Assembly: GCF_028583425.1 (NCBI RefSeq)
Contig: NC_072796.1
Location: 143,229,464 to 143,293,463, forward strand
DNA length: 64,000 nucleotides
Origin: Eublepharis macularius
Taxonomy: Eukaryota; Chordata; Lepidosauria; Squamata; Eublepharidae
Direction of reading: 5' to 3'
Below the pieces are notes generated by a model, which was given only the letters and a program-made list of their open reading frames with translations, did no database searches and was not told where the DNA came from. The first letter of the stretch is position 1. Every line of letters starts with the position of its first letter. The position numbers were made by a program, and so were the translations under genes. Shown one piece after another: positions 11,466 to 22,887 of the stretch.

Positions 11466-13955
11466 GTTTTGGAATTCAAGATCTTGCAGAAAGGGAAAGA
11501 TGAATGTAGTCAGACATACAGGTTGGTCTTTAGAAAAGCTCATTTCCACAAGCTTCTGAAAATTAAGTTTTTGAAGGCAAAAGAGCAGATGATTCCCGTG
11601 AGAAGGAAAAACCAAAGGCACATAAAGAAGCCAGGGTGGCTCCATAAACAGAATGAAAATTAAAAAGGACACATTTAGAAAAAGGAAGGTGGGGTATACA
11701 GCCAAGCATGAATACAAACATAGCTAGTGCTTGTAGGGAGAGTGTTAGAAAGGCTAAAGCTCAATATCTCAAGCTAGCGAGAGATGCTAAACACAACAAA
11801 AAAAGGGTTCGTTGATTATGTTCAGAGCAAAGGGTAGCCCTGCCGTGGGGACAGGAAAGACGGATTTTAACAGGTGATAGAAAGAGGGCGGAACAGCTCC
11901 CGGCAAAAACAGAACACGTGACGAAGGAAGGTGCAGGGGTGGCGTGTAAACGGAGTGTTTTTAAATGAAATCAGATCCTCAGGGCCAGATGAAGTGCATC
12001 CTAGGCACTAAGGGAACTTGGGGATGTAATTTTGGATCCTTTATCTATAATCTTTGAGAATTCTTGGAGAACAAGTGAGGTGCCAGAAGATTAGAGATGG
12101 GCAAATATTGTCCCCATCATCAAGAAGGGGATAGAGGAGGATCCAGGTAACCACCAAGCCGTCAGCTTGATGTCCATACTCGGAAAGGTACAAACCATCA
12201 AACATTCAGTCGAGCATTCAGAAAAGATGGCTGTGAGATTACCAAGAGCCAGCACACGTTCTTCAAAAACAAGTCATGTCAAAGTAACCTTACATTCTTT
12301 TTGGAGAGCGTTACTACTTTGGTCGATCCGGAGAATATTATGGACATAATATATCTCGATTTCAGTAAAGTTTTTGATAAGGTCCCACATGATATGGTTT
12401 GAAAGCTGCTACTGTTAAATGGATTGGTAACTGGTTGACCGATGATGCCCAAAGATTGCTTGTAAATGGTTCCTCATCCTCTTGGAGGGGACTGAGGGGT
12501 GCCTCGGGAATCTGTCCTGGACCCTGTGCTGTTCCACATCTTTATAAATTATAAAGAGAGGGGATATTCATTAAATTTGCAGATGGTACTAAATTGGGAG
12601 AGGTGACAAATATGGTAGAAGATGGAATCAAGATTCAGGATGATATTTAGGCAGGTCGCCGTGTTGGTCTGCAGTAGAACAGCAGGACGTTGGTCCGGTG
12701 GCACCTTAGAGACCAACAAGATTCTCAGGGTAGGAGCTTTTGAGGTGAGTCAGAGCTCCCTTCTTGGGTCCGAAGAAGGGAGCCCTGGCTCTTGAACGCT
12801 TGCATGTGTGTCTGTGTGTTACGTGCTGTCAAGTTGCCTCTGACCGATGGTGATTCTGTGAATGAAAGGCCTCCAAAACATCCTATCATTCCAGTCTTGC
12901 TCAGAAAGCTTGGATACACTCTGAAAAACTCCGAAAAAGTCTCTAAGGCACCACTGGACTCCAATCCTGCTGTCCAGGATGATCTGGACAGGCTAGAAAA
13001 CAGGGCTAAACAATGGATTTCAACAGAGATAGATGTAAAATTCTGCATTTCTGTAGGAAAAAATCAAATGCGTAATTTTGGATGGGTGAGACTTGTCTTG
13101 GGAGCAGTAGATATGAAAAGGATCTAGGAGTCTTAGTAGATCATACACTGAACATGAGCCAGCAGTGTGATGCAGCAGCTAAAAAGGCAAATGCGATTTT
13201 AGGCTGTATCAACAGAAGTACAGTGACCAGATCACGTGAAGTCATGGTATTGCTTTGCTCTGGTTAGACCTCACTAGGAGTCCTGTGTTCACTTGGAGTC
13301 CTGTGTTCAGTTTGGGGCACCTTGGTTTAGGAAAGACGTTGACAAGCTGGAATGTGTCCAAAGAGAGCTATAAAGATGGTGAGGCATCTGGAGACCAAGT
13401 TCTATGTGGAAAGGCTGAAGGAGCTGGGTAGGTTTAGCCTGGATAGGAGACGACTGGAAGGTGATAAGATAGCCATCTTCAAATATTTGAAGGGCTGTCA
13501 CATACCTGTTGTTCCAGAGGTTGGATCAGCACCACTGGGTTAAAATTAAACTGTGATAGTTTTCAGCTATACAGCAGGAAGAACTGCCTGATAGAGCGGT
13601 TCCTCAGCGGAACAGGCTTCCTCGGGAGGTGGTGGGATCTCTGTCTTTGGAAATTTTTAAGCAGAGGCTAGATGGCCGTCTGACAGCAATGCTGAGTATA
13701 TGGATCATTATGAACTCAGGCAGATCGTGAGAGAGAGGGAAGGAAGGAAGGGCTGAGCTGGCGTTCGGCTCTCCTGGCCTCCTCTTACGTATCCCCAGGG
13801 TAAAGTCGAGCATCACTTTGCAGCCAGGAATGTGGGGGCCCCGGAGGATTTTTTGCTTTCCTCTGTGTGCATTGACCAGGTGTCACTGGGGGAGCAGAGC
13901 TGGACTAGAGGACCCTTGGTCTCCCTTGCAGCTGTATGACTCTATGAATGTAAAC
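11466..13955 (+). mobile_element. CR1-type LINE, 5'-truncated and decayed
   Basis: Reverse-transcriptase pieces can be read in order: KKPGWLHK near 11629, ACRESVRKAKAQYLKLAR near 11730-11785, MSQQCDAAAKKANAILGCI at 13154-13210, [12 protein letters not shown] near 13481. The tail ends ctgtatgactctatgaatg near 13955, the usual CR1 terminus. The endonuclease part is absent and the reading frame is broken many times. A MITE sits inside it at 12646-12974. Confidence 0.85.
12646..12974. mobile_element. MITE-like element inserted in the CR1 LINE
   Basis: One end reads gccgtgttggtctgcagtag and the other tctctaaggcaccactgg, the reverse complement of the same type of end. The 9-mer caggatgat flanks it at 12637-12645 and 12975-12983, and the LINE continues unbroken across the site. 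An 8-9 bp duplication fits a hAT-like element. About 12800-12930 is a further repeat (gttacgtgctgtcaagttgc) that seems to interrupt it. Confidence 0.7.
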
Positions 13956-14030
13956 TTTTAACCTTAACGATGCAACTTGGTGTGCTTTAGACTTTCTGGC
14001 TTCAGCTCCACAGTAGATGCTGCTGGCCAG

Positions 14031-14262
14031 ATGGAGAACCGGCACAGTGGAATGGTTAGACTGCCTGCCAGATTCAAATCCCCACTCTGCCAGGACAGCT
14101 CAGTGCCCTGGGTGACCTCTGGCCAGCCACACATTCTCAGCCCAAACTTCTTCCCGGGGCTCCTGCCGTAAGGAACAAATGGAGAAGAAACGGATGTTGT
14201 AAGATGCATGGGGTCCTCGATGGGGAGAAACGTGGGGTATAAAGAGCAAAACAAGTAACGAT
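14031..14262 (+). mobile_element. tRNA-derived SINE
   Basis: It runs from an accggcacagtggaatggtt head through attcaaatccccactctgcc (B-box region) and a ggccagccac block to a ggggagaaacgtggggtat end. This is the same subfamily as the minus-strand copies at 15664-16722 and 56383-56600. Confidence 0.75.
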
Positions 14263-14279
14263 TTACAGGCGTAATAAAC

Positions 14280-15650
14280 GTGGGGGTGCATTTGGGGGGG
14301 CAATGGGGCTTTCCCCTCCTGTGCCCCAGGAGACAGGCATGCCTCCCCCAGCCCATCCTCCTGCCGGCTAGGCCAAGACCACCCATTTCTCGGCCCTTTT
14401 GGGGGTCTGGTCAGGCTCTGCTTGCATGCCCCATCTGGGAGGTCCTGGGGCCCTTTCCTCGGAGAAGTGGCTCAGAGCCCCCAGACCTGCTCCTTCTGTG
14501 GCCATTGCCAGAGCCCCCCCCTTGAGGACACCACCAGCACCCATCCCCTCCCTGCTTGGGGATCTAAGCCACACCCCTTTGCGAGGCTGGGTGTGCGTCT
14601 TCTGCAGCCAGGCAGATGAAGCCCTGAGCGGGGCAGCCACTCCATCATATGCTTCCTGAGCTCTACTCCACTCCAGGGCTGCAGCAGGGGCCAAGCCTGA
14701 CTCTCACTAGACAAGGTAGGAGAGGACCAGGGGAGGCTCTGGGCAGCCCTGGGTGGGCGCTGCTGGCCAAGGGAGAGGCAGAGGAGGAGGAAAGAGAGCC
14801 TGGGCGCAGGCCCCTTTTCCCAGGTCCAGCCAGCCCCAGCCCCCTTTGGCTTTTGGAGAGCTGGCTTGGGCAAACAGCTGGAATGCCCGGACAACTGGAA
14901 GAGTGCCATGGGGCTGCACTTCCCCCAGACTCCAGGAATCTCTGGGCTGGGTCATCCTGGCTCCCATGCACGATGCCTGTTAATGCGCGTGCATGGATCC
15001 CAAGTGCCCATGGACTGCTTCCCTGGTAACGGGGAGCATCTCTATGGCCATTCACAAGAGATGCCGCTGCAGATGCAAGAGCTTAAGAGGCGGCTGCAGA
15101 GCAAGCAAGCCGGGGGTGCCCACAGGGGGCGGGAGAGCCTTCCTGCCCATACAGTTCTGGGCTGGGGAGCTCGGGCAGCACAACTATGCCGCCGGCCTCC
15201 CAAAGCTTCCCCTTCTTTCCAGCTAAAAATCCTGGAGAGCAGAGCTGATGGGGGGGGGGGCTGGCAGGACTGCATTGCTCATGCCCCGCTTCTCAAATGT
15301 GCCCCCCTTCTCCCCAGCTGGCTGGGGCTGCCACTTGCCACTCGAGAGTGAGGGGAAAGTTCTCTGCTCAGGCTCAGGGGCACTCTTTTTGTCATTTCAA
15401 GGCGGCTTTGGGTGCCTTTGCAGCAGCAGGACACTCGCGTTTGCTGGGAGACCGAGCAGAGGCCGCAAAGGGTCCGGCTGGGCAGACAAGCACGTGGCAG
15501 GGGAGGGATGGGTCGGCTGGGCCAGGCGGGGGCTGGCACGGGCTTCGAGCACCCCATCAGGATGCTCTAGATTTGCGTTGCATCAGAAATAAAAGAGGGG
15601 GGGGCTTATTTCCTTCATTTTCCTCCCCAGTGGGAACCAAGCAGCTTAAA
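14280..15650. other. GC-rich intergenic DNA, no gene seen
   Basis: Overlapping open frames up to about 160 codons occur on both strands, with no protein motif, no convincing splice-site pairs and no preferred strand. I read them as chance frames in GC-rich DNA. Confidence 0.5.
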
Positions 15651-15663
15651 CCATCCTTCTCCT

Positions 15664-16722
15664 CCCCTCCATTTTATCCTCACAACAACCCTGTGAGGTA
15701 GGCTAGGCTGAGAGTGTGCAACGAGCCGATGCCCGTGTCTGAAACTAAGCTTCTACTAGCCGAAGGAAAGATGTGTCTTTTCTCCTGGGAAGCTTGCAGC
15801 AATTAGTTCTCAGACCTGTCAAACAGAGAAGTTCTTTGAACCAGCTGTTTGTCAGTACATGTATTTAGATAGGGTTCAATATTGCTTTTCAACTCTTTAT
15901 CAAACACAGGCACCTGTCTAGAGTTTATTTCACTTTATTGAAAATACACCCTCGTTTTTTAATGAAGCAAGTAATCAAAGTATAAAAGGCTATTAATATA
16001 AATCCTATAAAAACAGAACACAGAAAGGCAATAAGAAATAAGTTTGCTAACATTTCCTAATAAATCCTAAGTTTAACATGCTCAAAGTTTCTATGAAATA
16101 CATAGGTAGAATAAGTTCTCACCTAGATTTTCCCAAGAGATTTCTTCCATCAGTACCCTGCCATACTATCTGTGTTTGCAATTATATACCTCATCATATG
16201 CAAATATTTAAGGTCTATTCACATGATAGCACAAACAAATAATGATTGGTTTGACTCTTCACTGAATATTCATAATTTTTGTAGTACAGCCTTCCAATTA
16301 GTAAAAAATTACATCATATTCAGATCTGCAAAAGAACACTATAAATCTCTGAGAGGTGTCAGGAAAAGTTAAGTTGAACGATCACCATTGGTTGAATCTC
16401 TGATAGAGGAACATCAATCTCGATAGAGTCCACTATTTTAATTAACTGTCTAAGGATGAAAGCACACCTGTTGAATGACCTAACACAGAGAAAAAAATAC
16501 ACAAAGTTCATGCAAAGTTTACAAGTTCATCTAGAGAATACAGGAGCTTGGCCTAGTACTATTCAGTATTGATTACTGTCATGTGATTTTAATCTATATT
16601 GGCATAACAAGTGTGTGACTGGCCGAAGGTCATCCAGCAAGATTCCATGGCAAAGCAGGATTTGCACCTGGGTCTCCCAGATCCTAGTCAGACACTCTAA
16701 CCACTACCCCACACTGGCTCTC
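15664..16722 (-). mobile_element. tRNA-derived SINE, split by a solo LTR
   Basis: The tRNA head lies at about 16610-16722 (minus-strand gagagccagtgtggggtagt, then a ggatctgggagaccca block) and the 3' body at 15664-15716 (rc of ttatcctcacaacaaccctg). The sequence agtg occurs at both junctions (15713-15716 and 16610-16613). The LTR between them therefore inserted into this SINE. Confidence 0.85.
15717..16609 (-). mobile_element. Solo LTR of an endogenous retrovirus (fossil)
   Basis: 893 bp long. Read on the minus strand it starts tgttatgcc and ends cgttgca (TG...CA), and is flanked by a 4-bp duplication agtg. An AATAAA lies on the minus strand at 15924-15929, in the expected later part of an LTR. 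It carries no internal retroviral region. A second copy lies at 54804-55851 in opposite orientation. The 4-bp duplication is most like gamma/ERV1-type elements; without internal genes the family is only an inference. Confidence 0.85.
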
Positions 16723-16739
16723 AGTTGTGACTCCTATGA

Positions 16740-18530
16740 TTCTTCAGGCTGTCTGGATGGGGTGGGGGACTGGGGTGGCAGACCCAGAGATGTGGCCCAG
16801 CAACCAGCTGGGCAGAGAGAACCATTTTGTCCCTTGGAAGTTCTTCTGGCTCTTCTTCTCATTTCTGCTCTGGAGAAAGGGGGGAGAGGACGCCCCCCCT
16901 CCACTGCTTCAGGCCACCTGCAAAAACTGCGGGAGCAATCACAGTGCTTGGCCCCCCTCCCTGTGGAGCCCGTGTCTCACCTGCATGCCAGCTGACCCTT
17001 GCACAGGACGGACACGCCACACTCCTCAGCAGCCAATGCACGGGTGCTGCAGACGTGCCCCTCCATTCCAAAAGCTACCAGAGACTGAATCCCAGTCCCA
17101 GAACGAGGAGGCCCCGGTTTAGTCACGTCTTCCTCCAGACTTTTATATCCCGCTTTGCTCCCCCGCAGGCACCCAAAGTGGCTGACTCTCACTGGCTGCA
17201 ACTTTCCCTGGTGAGGATCACCTGCCAACACATGAAAGCAGCAGTTCAGGGGCACCGACAAGCAGGGGGCAGGACTTGGGCAGAGGTTCCCTTCCCACCT
17301 TTGTCGCTTGCCCCCTTCCAATTCCCCAATCCCCTTCCCCCCGCACCGTGTCCTCCTCGCCCTGAGCTTGCTGTTGTACCCGCTCACATTTTTCAGAGGA
17401 CATAACTGTTGACTTTCCCAGGCCTGTCTGTGCATAATGTGTCCCCACTGGGATGTGGGGGACAGCTGGTTGGGCTCAATTGAAACGTAACTAGGAGGCC
17501 CTGCCTCTGCCCAGAGACCCCTGCAGCAGCACCCGACAGGCTCGCCTGTGCATTCTACGCTGAGATGAGCCTGAAGGCTCTCTGAACAGAAGCACGAAAA
17601 GGTAATGCGAGACATAGGTGTATGGAGGGTCACAGCGCCCTCCAGACACGTGCACGGAGTCCCGCGACTGGCAGGCAGGAGGGACTGGGCCCAGAGCAGT
17701 AAATCAAGAGCGTCTGGAAGCCCAGCAGGTTAAAGGCTCACCCAGCCGCGCTCCCAAGACACGGGTGTTGAGCCCTCAGACCCCCGAGTGCTTTGTGGAG
17801 CTGCCAGTTGTTGCTGTGCATGCGTGTGGGAAGGAGCACGCGTGGAAAGCAAGAGCACCATGCCTCCGGACTCTCTTGGCACACCTGGTGAGACAAGGTC
17901 CCCTAGTTGCCAGGCAGGCTCGGAGACCTTGCCACCCTCCACTGCCCTCTTTCCCCCGACCTGGCACAGCCTGGACACCCCCTCCCACCTGTCAGCTCCG
18001 CAATGTGCCGCGCGTTCTTGTGCAATGGAGCCCTCTCCCCACCAGTGGGGTTGCGACTGGCTCCTCTTCTCGGTCACTCCCACTGCAACGAGATCTCATG
18101 GCTGCAGTGCCCCGTGTCTGCCTGTCCCCTGCTGCCTCTGTGGGACAGGGTGGGCCCTGGCACTGGGAAGGATAAGCCCCAGTGTGCCAAGCATGCTTGA
18201 GGGCGAGCAAGCCACTCCAATGCTCCCTGCGGGCTCTTGGGGCTTGGATGCGGAACAGGGCGGTTGCAGAGGCCGGGCAGGGGAGGGCCCTGCTCAAGGG
18301 GCTCGTGTTCTACTCATTACCAGACAGACCCAGTCACCCCCCAAGTGATGCTCCGAAGGATTTGCTCTGAGGGCCCAAACGCCTGGTTTTGCCAGAGGAA
18401 TCAACGGGCAGGGCAAGACTTGGGTGCATGCTGGCATGAGCTCGGGAGGGAGGGAGGGAGGGAGGGAGGTGCTATTAAAGATGCAGCACACATTTGTTCG
18501 CAATGTTGCACTTTATGGGCCACGTAGGCC
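16740..18530. other. Intergenic DNA, no gene seen
   Basis: I can support no exon here. A (ggga)n run lies at about 18445-18468. A short block at 17140-17215 (tttatatcccgctttgctcc) looks like a SINE 3' tail on the minus strand. Long open frames at 17618-18348 lie in several frames at once and look like chance. Confidence 0.45.
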
Positions 18531-18757
18531 CAGGGCTGGCAACTCTAGGTTGGGAAATTCCTGGAGACTCAGGGAGGGCGGGGGGGGGGGGAGTTTGGTG
18601 AGGGGAGGGGTCTCAGCAGGGTATAGGGCAGAGCCATAGAGTTTCCCCTCGGACGCTGCCGGTTTCTCGAAGGGGACTGATCGGTGTAGTCTGAAGAGCA
18701 GCCGAAGAGCAGGATTCTGGCCCAGGGACACCTTGGAGATCTCCAGACCCCCCACTA
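18531..18757. mobile_element. MITE-like repeat, second family
   Basis: It starts near ggctggcaactctaggttgg, contains a gaaggggactgatcggtgt block and ends ggagatctccagacccccc. Related copies lie at 28556-28741 (opposite orientation) and about 35095-35290. Partly inverted-repeat ends (cctggaga... / ...tctccag) suggest a small non-autonomous DNA element. Confidence 0.55.
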
Positions 18758-19342
18758 GCAATCACGTGGTGGTCTGCAGGGCGACAGCTGCTGTCTGGTT
18801 GAGGTGGGGATTTGGGTTGCCCCATCAACCCAGTCCATTTGCACCCAGGGCCAAAGACCACGGGAGACGAGAGCCGGCCCTGATGCAGGGCTCAGAGCCA
18901 GGAGGCCACAGGGACTGTGGGGAGGGGGTGTGTGAGAAAAGCCCTTTCAGCGCTCACCTGGGAAAGGGGGGGTGATAGTACAGTGGCCCACCTGGCAGGG
19001 TTGTTGCAGTGGTGACACAGGGGGAGGCTCAGGCAAGCCTTCGCTTGGAGGGCAATGTGATGTGCTGCTTGCTGCCCTGGCCTGAAAAACGGGGGCTCGG
19101 AGAGCAGGGCAGGGGGCAGGAAGGCCCGCGGTGGAGCACTCTGTGGCACTGCGCAATCCCTTCTGCGCTCCGATGCTGCTGCCCTTCTCCAGGGAGCGCT
19201 AGGGCTGTCTCCTGGTGCAGAAGGCAGGTGGCCGCCTGAAAATCTCGCGCACCCCAACTTCACATAGCTGTCTGCAAAGAACAAGCGCCCAGGAAGAATC
19301 TCAGGGGACAAAACAACTCACTAAAAAGAGAGAGAGAGACCC

Positions 19343-20065
19343 TAGAATCATAGAATCACAGAGCTGGAAGGGACCCCAAAGGCGATCTCGTCCAACCACC
19401 TGCATAAGGCAGAAAATTCACAGCGACCTCCCACTCCCCCAGTGTGTCCTGCTCTATGCCCAGAGGAAAGTAGAAACCCTCCGGGATCCCTGGCCAATCT
19501 GGCCTGGAGGGAAATCCCTTCCTGGCCCCAAAGTGGCAATCGACATCCCCCTGGGCATGTAAGAAGGGGTCACAAGAGCCCGGCACCGGCTCCTCCCTTC
19601 ATGCCCCCTCCCTCGCCCAGATTTGCACACTTTCATATCGAGTCAGAGAATCAGCACAGCTCTCAGGTGGCCCTCTAGCCTCTTCTTCAATGCCCCCAAG
19701 GAAGGAGAGCCCACCACCTCCCGAGGAAGCCTCTTCCACTGAGCAACAGGTCTAACGGACAGGAAGTTCTTAATGTTTAGCCAAACAAATTCCTGGTTTA
19801 ACTTTAGCCCACTGACTCTGGCCTGACCCTCTGAGGCAACAGAGAACCACTCCACGCCGTCAGCCCTTCCAGTATTTGAAGACGGCTATCTCGTCTTCTC
19901 TCAGTCGTCTCCTATCCGGAGTAAATGTACCCAAACTCCCTCAACCTTCCTTCCTAGGACTTGGTCTCCAGACCCCTTACTGTCTTCACATCCCTCCTTG
20001 GGACACCTTCCCGCTTGTCACCATCCCTGCGGTGCCCCGAAGTGTGCTCCAAGTGAAGTCTAGCC
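19343..20065 (-). mobile_element. CR1 LINE 3' end
   Basis: Read on the minus strand it carries the end of the reverse transcriptase, including RLPREVVGSPSLGALKKRLE, then the CR1 3' UTR, finishing tgattctatgattctagg at 19343. The end of this fragment lies about 280 bp upstream of the first SLC52A3-like exon. A homologous 3'-UTR piece lies at 23108-23395. Confidence 0.8.
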
Positions 20066-20381
20066 AGAGCAGAGCAAAGTGATCCCGCCACTTCTCATGG
20101 TCTGGATGTTGCGGTTCTGCTGCTGCAGCCCAAACCGGCATTTGCCCTTTTCGCTGCTGCATCACACTGCCGGCTCAGGTGCCCTGTACGGTCTACTAGT
20201 CCCTGATATTGTCAAGCTTTTGGAGTGTTTTTCAGTGCAAAAAAGTCTCAGACGCTCTTGCTCGGGAGCTGGCTGGCAGCTACTCTGGCCTGGCAGGGCT
20301 CGGTCCATCAACTGCACCTCTAATTTGTCTCTTTCACAGCTGGCTGCAGCAGGCGGTCTCGTGCCCCCTTGAGCCGGAGCG

Positions 20382-22887
20382 ATGGCCTTGGCGGTCCATG
20401 TCCTGGCCTGCCTCCTGGGCACAGGCTCATGGGTGGCCATCAACGGCTTGTGGGTGGAGCTGCCCCTCCTTGTGCCGGGAGTGCCCGAGGGCTGGTTCCT
20501 GCCGTCCTACCTCACCGTGGTCATCCAGCTGGGCAATGTGGGCCCGCTGCTCGTCGCCCTGCTGCATCGCTTCCTGCCTGGGCGGGTCAACGAAGTGGGC
20601 ATCGTTTATGGCATCCTCTCCTTCGGCTGCCTGGCCTGCCTCCTGCTGGCCTTCTTCTGGAGGGAGACCAGCGTGGTGGGGGGCTCCCCTCGCAGCGTGG
20701 CCCTGCTGTCGCTGCTCTTCTTCCTCGCTCTGGTGGACTGCACCTCCTCGGTCACCTTCCTGCCCTACATGCGGAGGCTGCAGCCCGGCTACCTCACCAC
20801 CTACTTTGTGGGGGAGGGGCTGAGTGGCTTTTTGCCTGGGCTGGTGGCCTTAGGGCAGGGGGTGGGCGTGGCTCATTGTGCCAACAGCAGCCACGCGGGC
20901 AATGCCACCAGGCTGCAGGTGGTGTACCAGGACCCGCATTTCTCTGTGCGCACCTTCTTCCTCTTCCTTAGCAGCATGATGGCTGTCAGCCTGGTTGCCT
21001 TCGTCCTCCTCAACCACCTCCCGGCCGCCAGGCAGGAGCGTGCCAAGGAGAAGTATCAGGCACGGCTGCAGATAGAGAACCCCAACAACGTGCGAGGCGC
21101 AGTGGAAGACGATGCCGTGGCCCGCCGTTCCAGCAGCCGCTCCTGGTCCCAGATGGGGTACATCTTTGGGGTGCTAGCCTGGGTCAACGCCCTCACTAAC
21201 GGCACGATGCCTGCTGTCCAGTCCTACTCTTGCCTCCCTTACGGGAACTTCGCTTACCATCTCTCAGCTACACTGGCTGCCTTGGCCAACCCTCTGGCCT
21301 GCTTCCTGGGAATGTTCCTGCCCAACCGGTGAGTGGGGTGGGGGGAATGAGGCCACAAACTGGAGCCCCTGGGCCGTCCCCAGACTAGGCTTGCAGCCCA
21401 GGACGGGCGGGGGGGGGGGGGGCGGTCTCCTGAGGCCAGTTTTAAATCTGATGCCGAGCTCGGCAGCCACTCTCGGGAAGGCAGAGAGCAGCGAGTCCCA
21501 GACCCTGTGCAGAATGCCTTTCATTCTGGGGAGACCTTTTCATTTGGGGGAGATGGAAAAGAGACGGCCCTAGAAAAGATGATGCGATGCCAGAGGCTGA
21601 ATAAGCAGCAGCATTGGGGGGGGAGCTCTTTGGAACCAGCCCCCAGGGGAGCACCAAAGCAAGAGCGGACAGTGCCAGGGCTTGGGATCGGGGCCTGGGG
21701 CTTTGCCGCAAGGCTGCCAGGCTGAACACGCCCCTGCTTCCTTCCTCACTCAGGTCCCTGGCGCTGATGGGGGGCCTCGCCTTGGCCGGATCTCTCCTCG
21801 CCGGCTACATCATGACTACGGCGGTGCTGAGCCCCTGCCCTCCCCTTCTGCACCTGCCTGCAGGAGTCACCCTCATTGTAAGCGTATGAGAAGGCGGGAG
21901 GGGGCCCTTGCCCCTGCCCTCCGCCCCTCAGGGCCACCCAGCGTATCTTTCCCAGCCAGCACTGATCGGGGTGCTGCTTCAGGGACCCTTGTGACCTCGG
22001 GGAGGGGGCTGGGCAGAGGTCCAGAGGCGTGGCCAGCAGGCGCTTGCTCCCAGGAGCCCCTCCCAGATGCCCCCCCCGTGGGCTGCTTGTGGGGAAGAGC
22101 CAGCCCAGCACCGTCTCCCCCCACAGCTGCTCCCCTCCTCTCCTCAGAGCTCCTCCCCGCAAAGGACGGGCACATTTCAAACTGCCTCTTCTGGGGCATT
22201 CACCAGCAGATCCCACCTCCTGAGTGCTGGTGGATCTCCGAGGACTGGCTCCCTCCTGCTTGGGAGGGGCTTGGTTGGAGAGCTGCCCTGGACTCACAGG
22301 CTCTGGTCAGCTCCCCGCCTGCAGCTCAGCATCAGGAAGTGGGGGAAGGGCTTGGCTGGGAGGGGAAGACCCCCACCCCACCCCCCTATACATGCATGCC
22401 TGCCCTCAGCTTCCGCTCTGCTTCAAATCCAAAATGAAATCCCAAATTCACAAATGACCGGCACAGATCAGCCTCCCCGCCGGTGCTTTTGAACAGGGAC
22501 AGGCCTCTCCTTGCCCACTTGGGGGTCGCTTGGCAGGGGGGCTCCTGCGTGCTGCGGGGCCATAAATCTGCCCCTGGCCCTTCTGTCCCCACTGCCAACC
22601 AGCCCTCCCAGCTGCATGGATGGGGTGTGATGCCCTTGACTCGCCCGAGAGTGACCCGCTGGCTCTCCCCACAGGTGCTGTGCTGGGTGCTCTTCGTGGG
22701 CAGCCTCTCCTACGTCAAGCTGATGACTGGGCTGGTCTTGCGGGACGAGGGGCACTGGGCCCTTGTCTGGTGTGGGGTTGTGGTGCAGGTCGGCTCCATG
22801 GTAGGGGCCCTCACCATCTTCCCCGTGGTCAGCGTGTACGGCCTCTTCCACTCGGGAGACCCTTGCGACAGCAGCTGCCCAGGCTGA
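20382..22887 (+). CDS. SLC52A3: Riboflavin transporter, SLC52A3-like, complete
   Basis: Plasma-membrane riboflavin carrier of 427 residues. Exons: 20382-21328, 21754-21877 (124 nt) and 22675-22887 (213 nt), all GT-AG; the junction codon CG/G gives Arg in LPNRSLA. Just before the ATG, an acceptor ending at 20339 leaves 42 nt of 5' UTR in this exon. About ten or eleven hydrophobic helices are spread over the chain. Family marks: [12 protein letters not shown] (about residues 20-31), [61 protein letters not shown] and ANPLACF. NSS and NAT near residues 168-176 are possible N-glycosylation sites in a short loop. From memory of human RFVT3, the N-terminal half and LSYVK.M.G.VLRD match it better than RFVT2. 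Human RFVT3 is longer (469 residues), mostly in that loop. The family is certain; orthology is inferred. Confidence 0.9.

Noticed and set aside
16172-16372. Open frame inside the solo LTR
   Set aside because: LTRs do not normally encode proteins; the matching open frame in the second LTR is a by-product of A/T-rich sequence.
17618-18348. Two overlapping frames of about 185 codons
   Set aside because: They lie in different frames of the same DNA, have no domain, and no splice partner was found.
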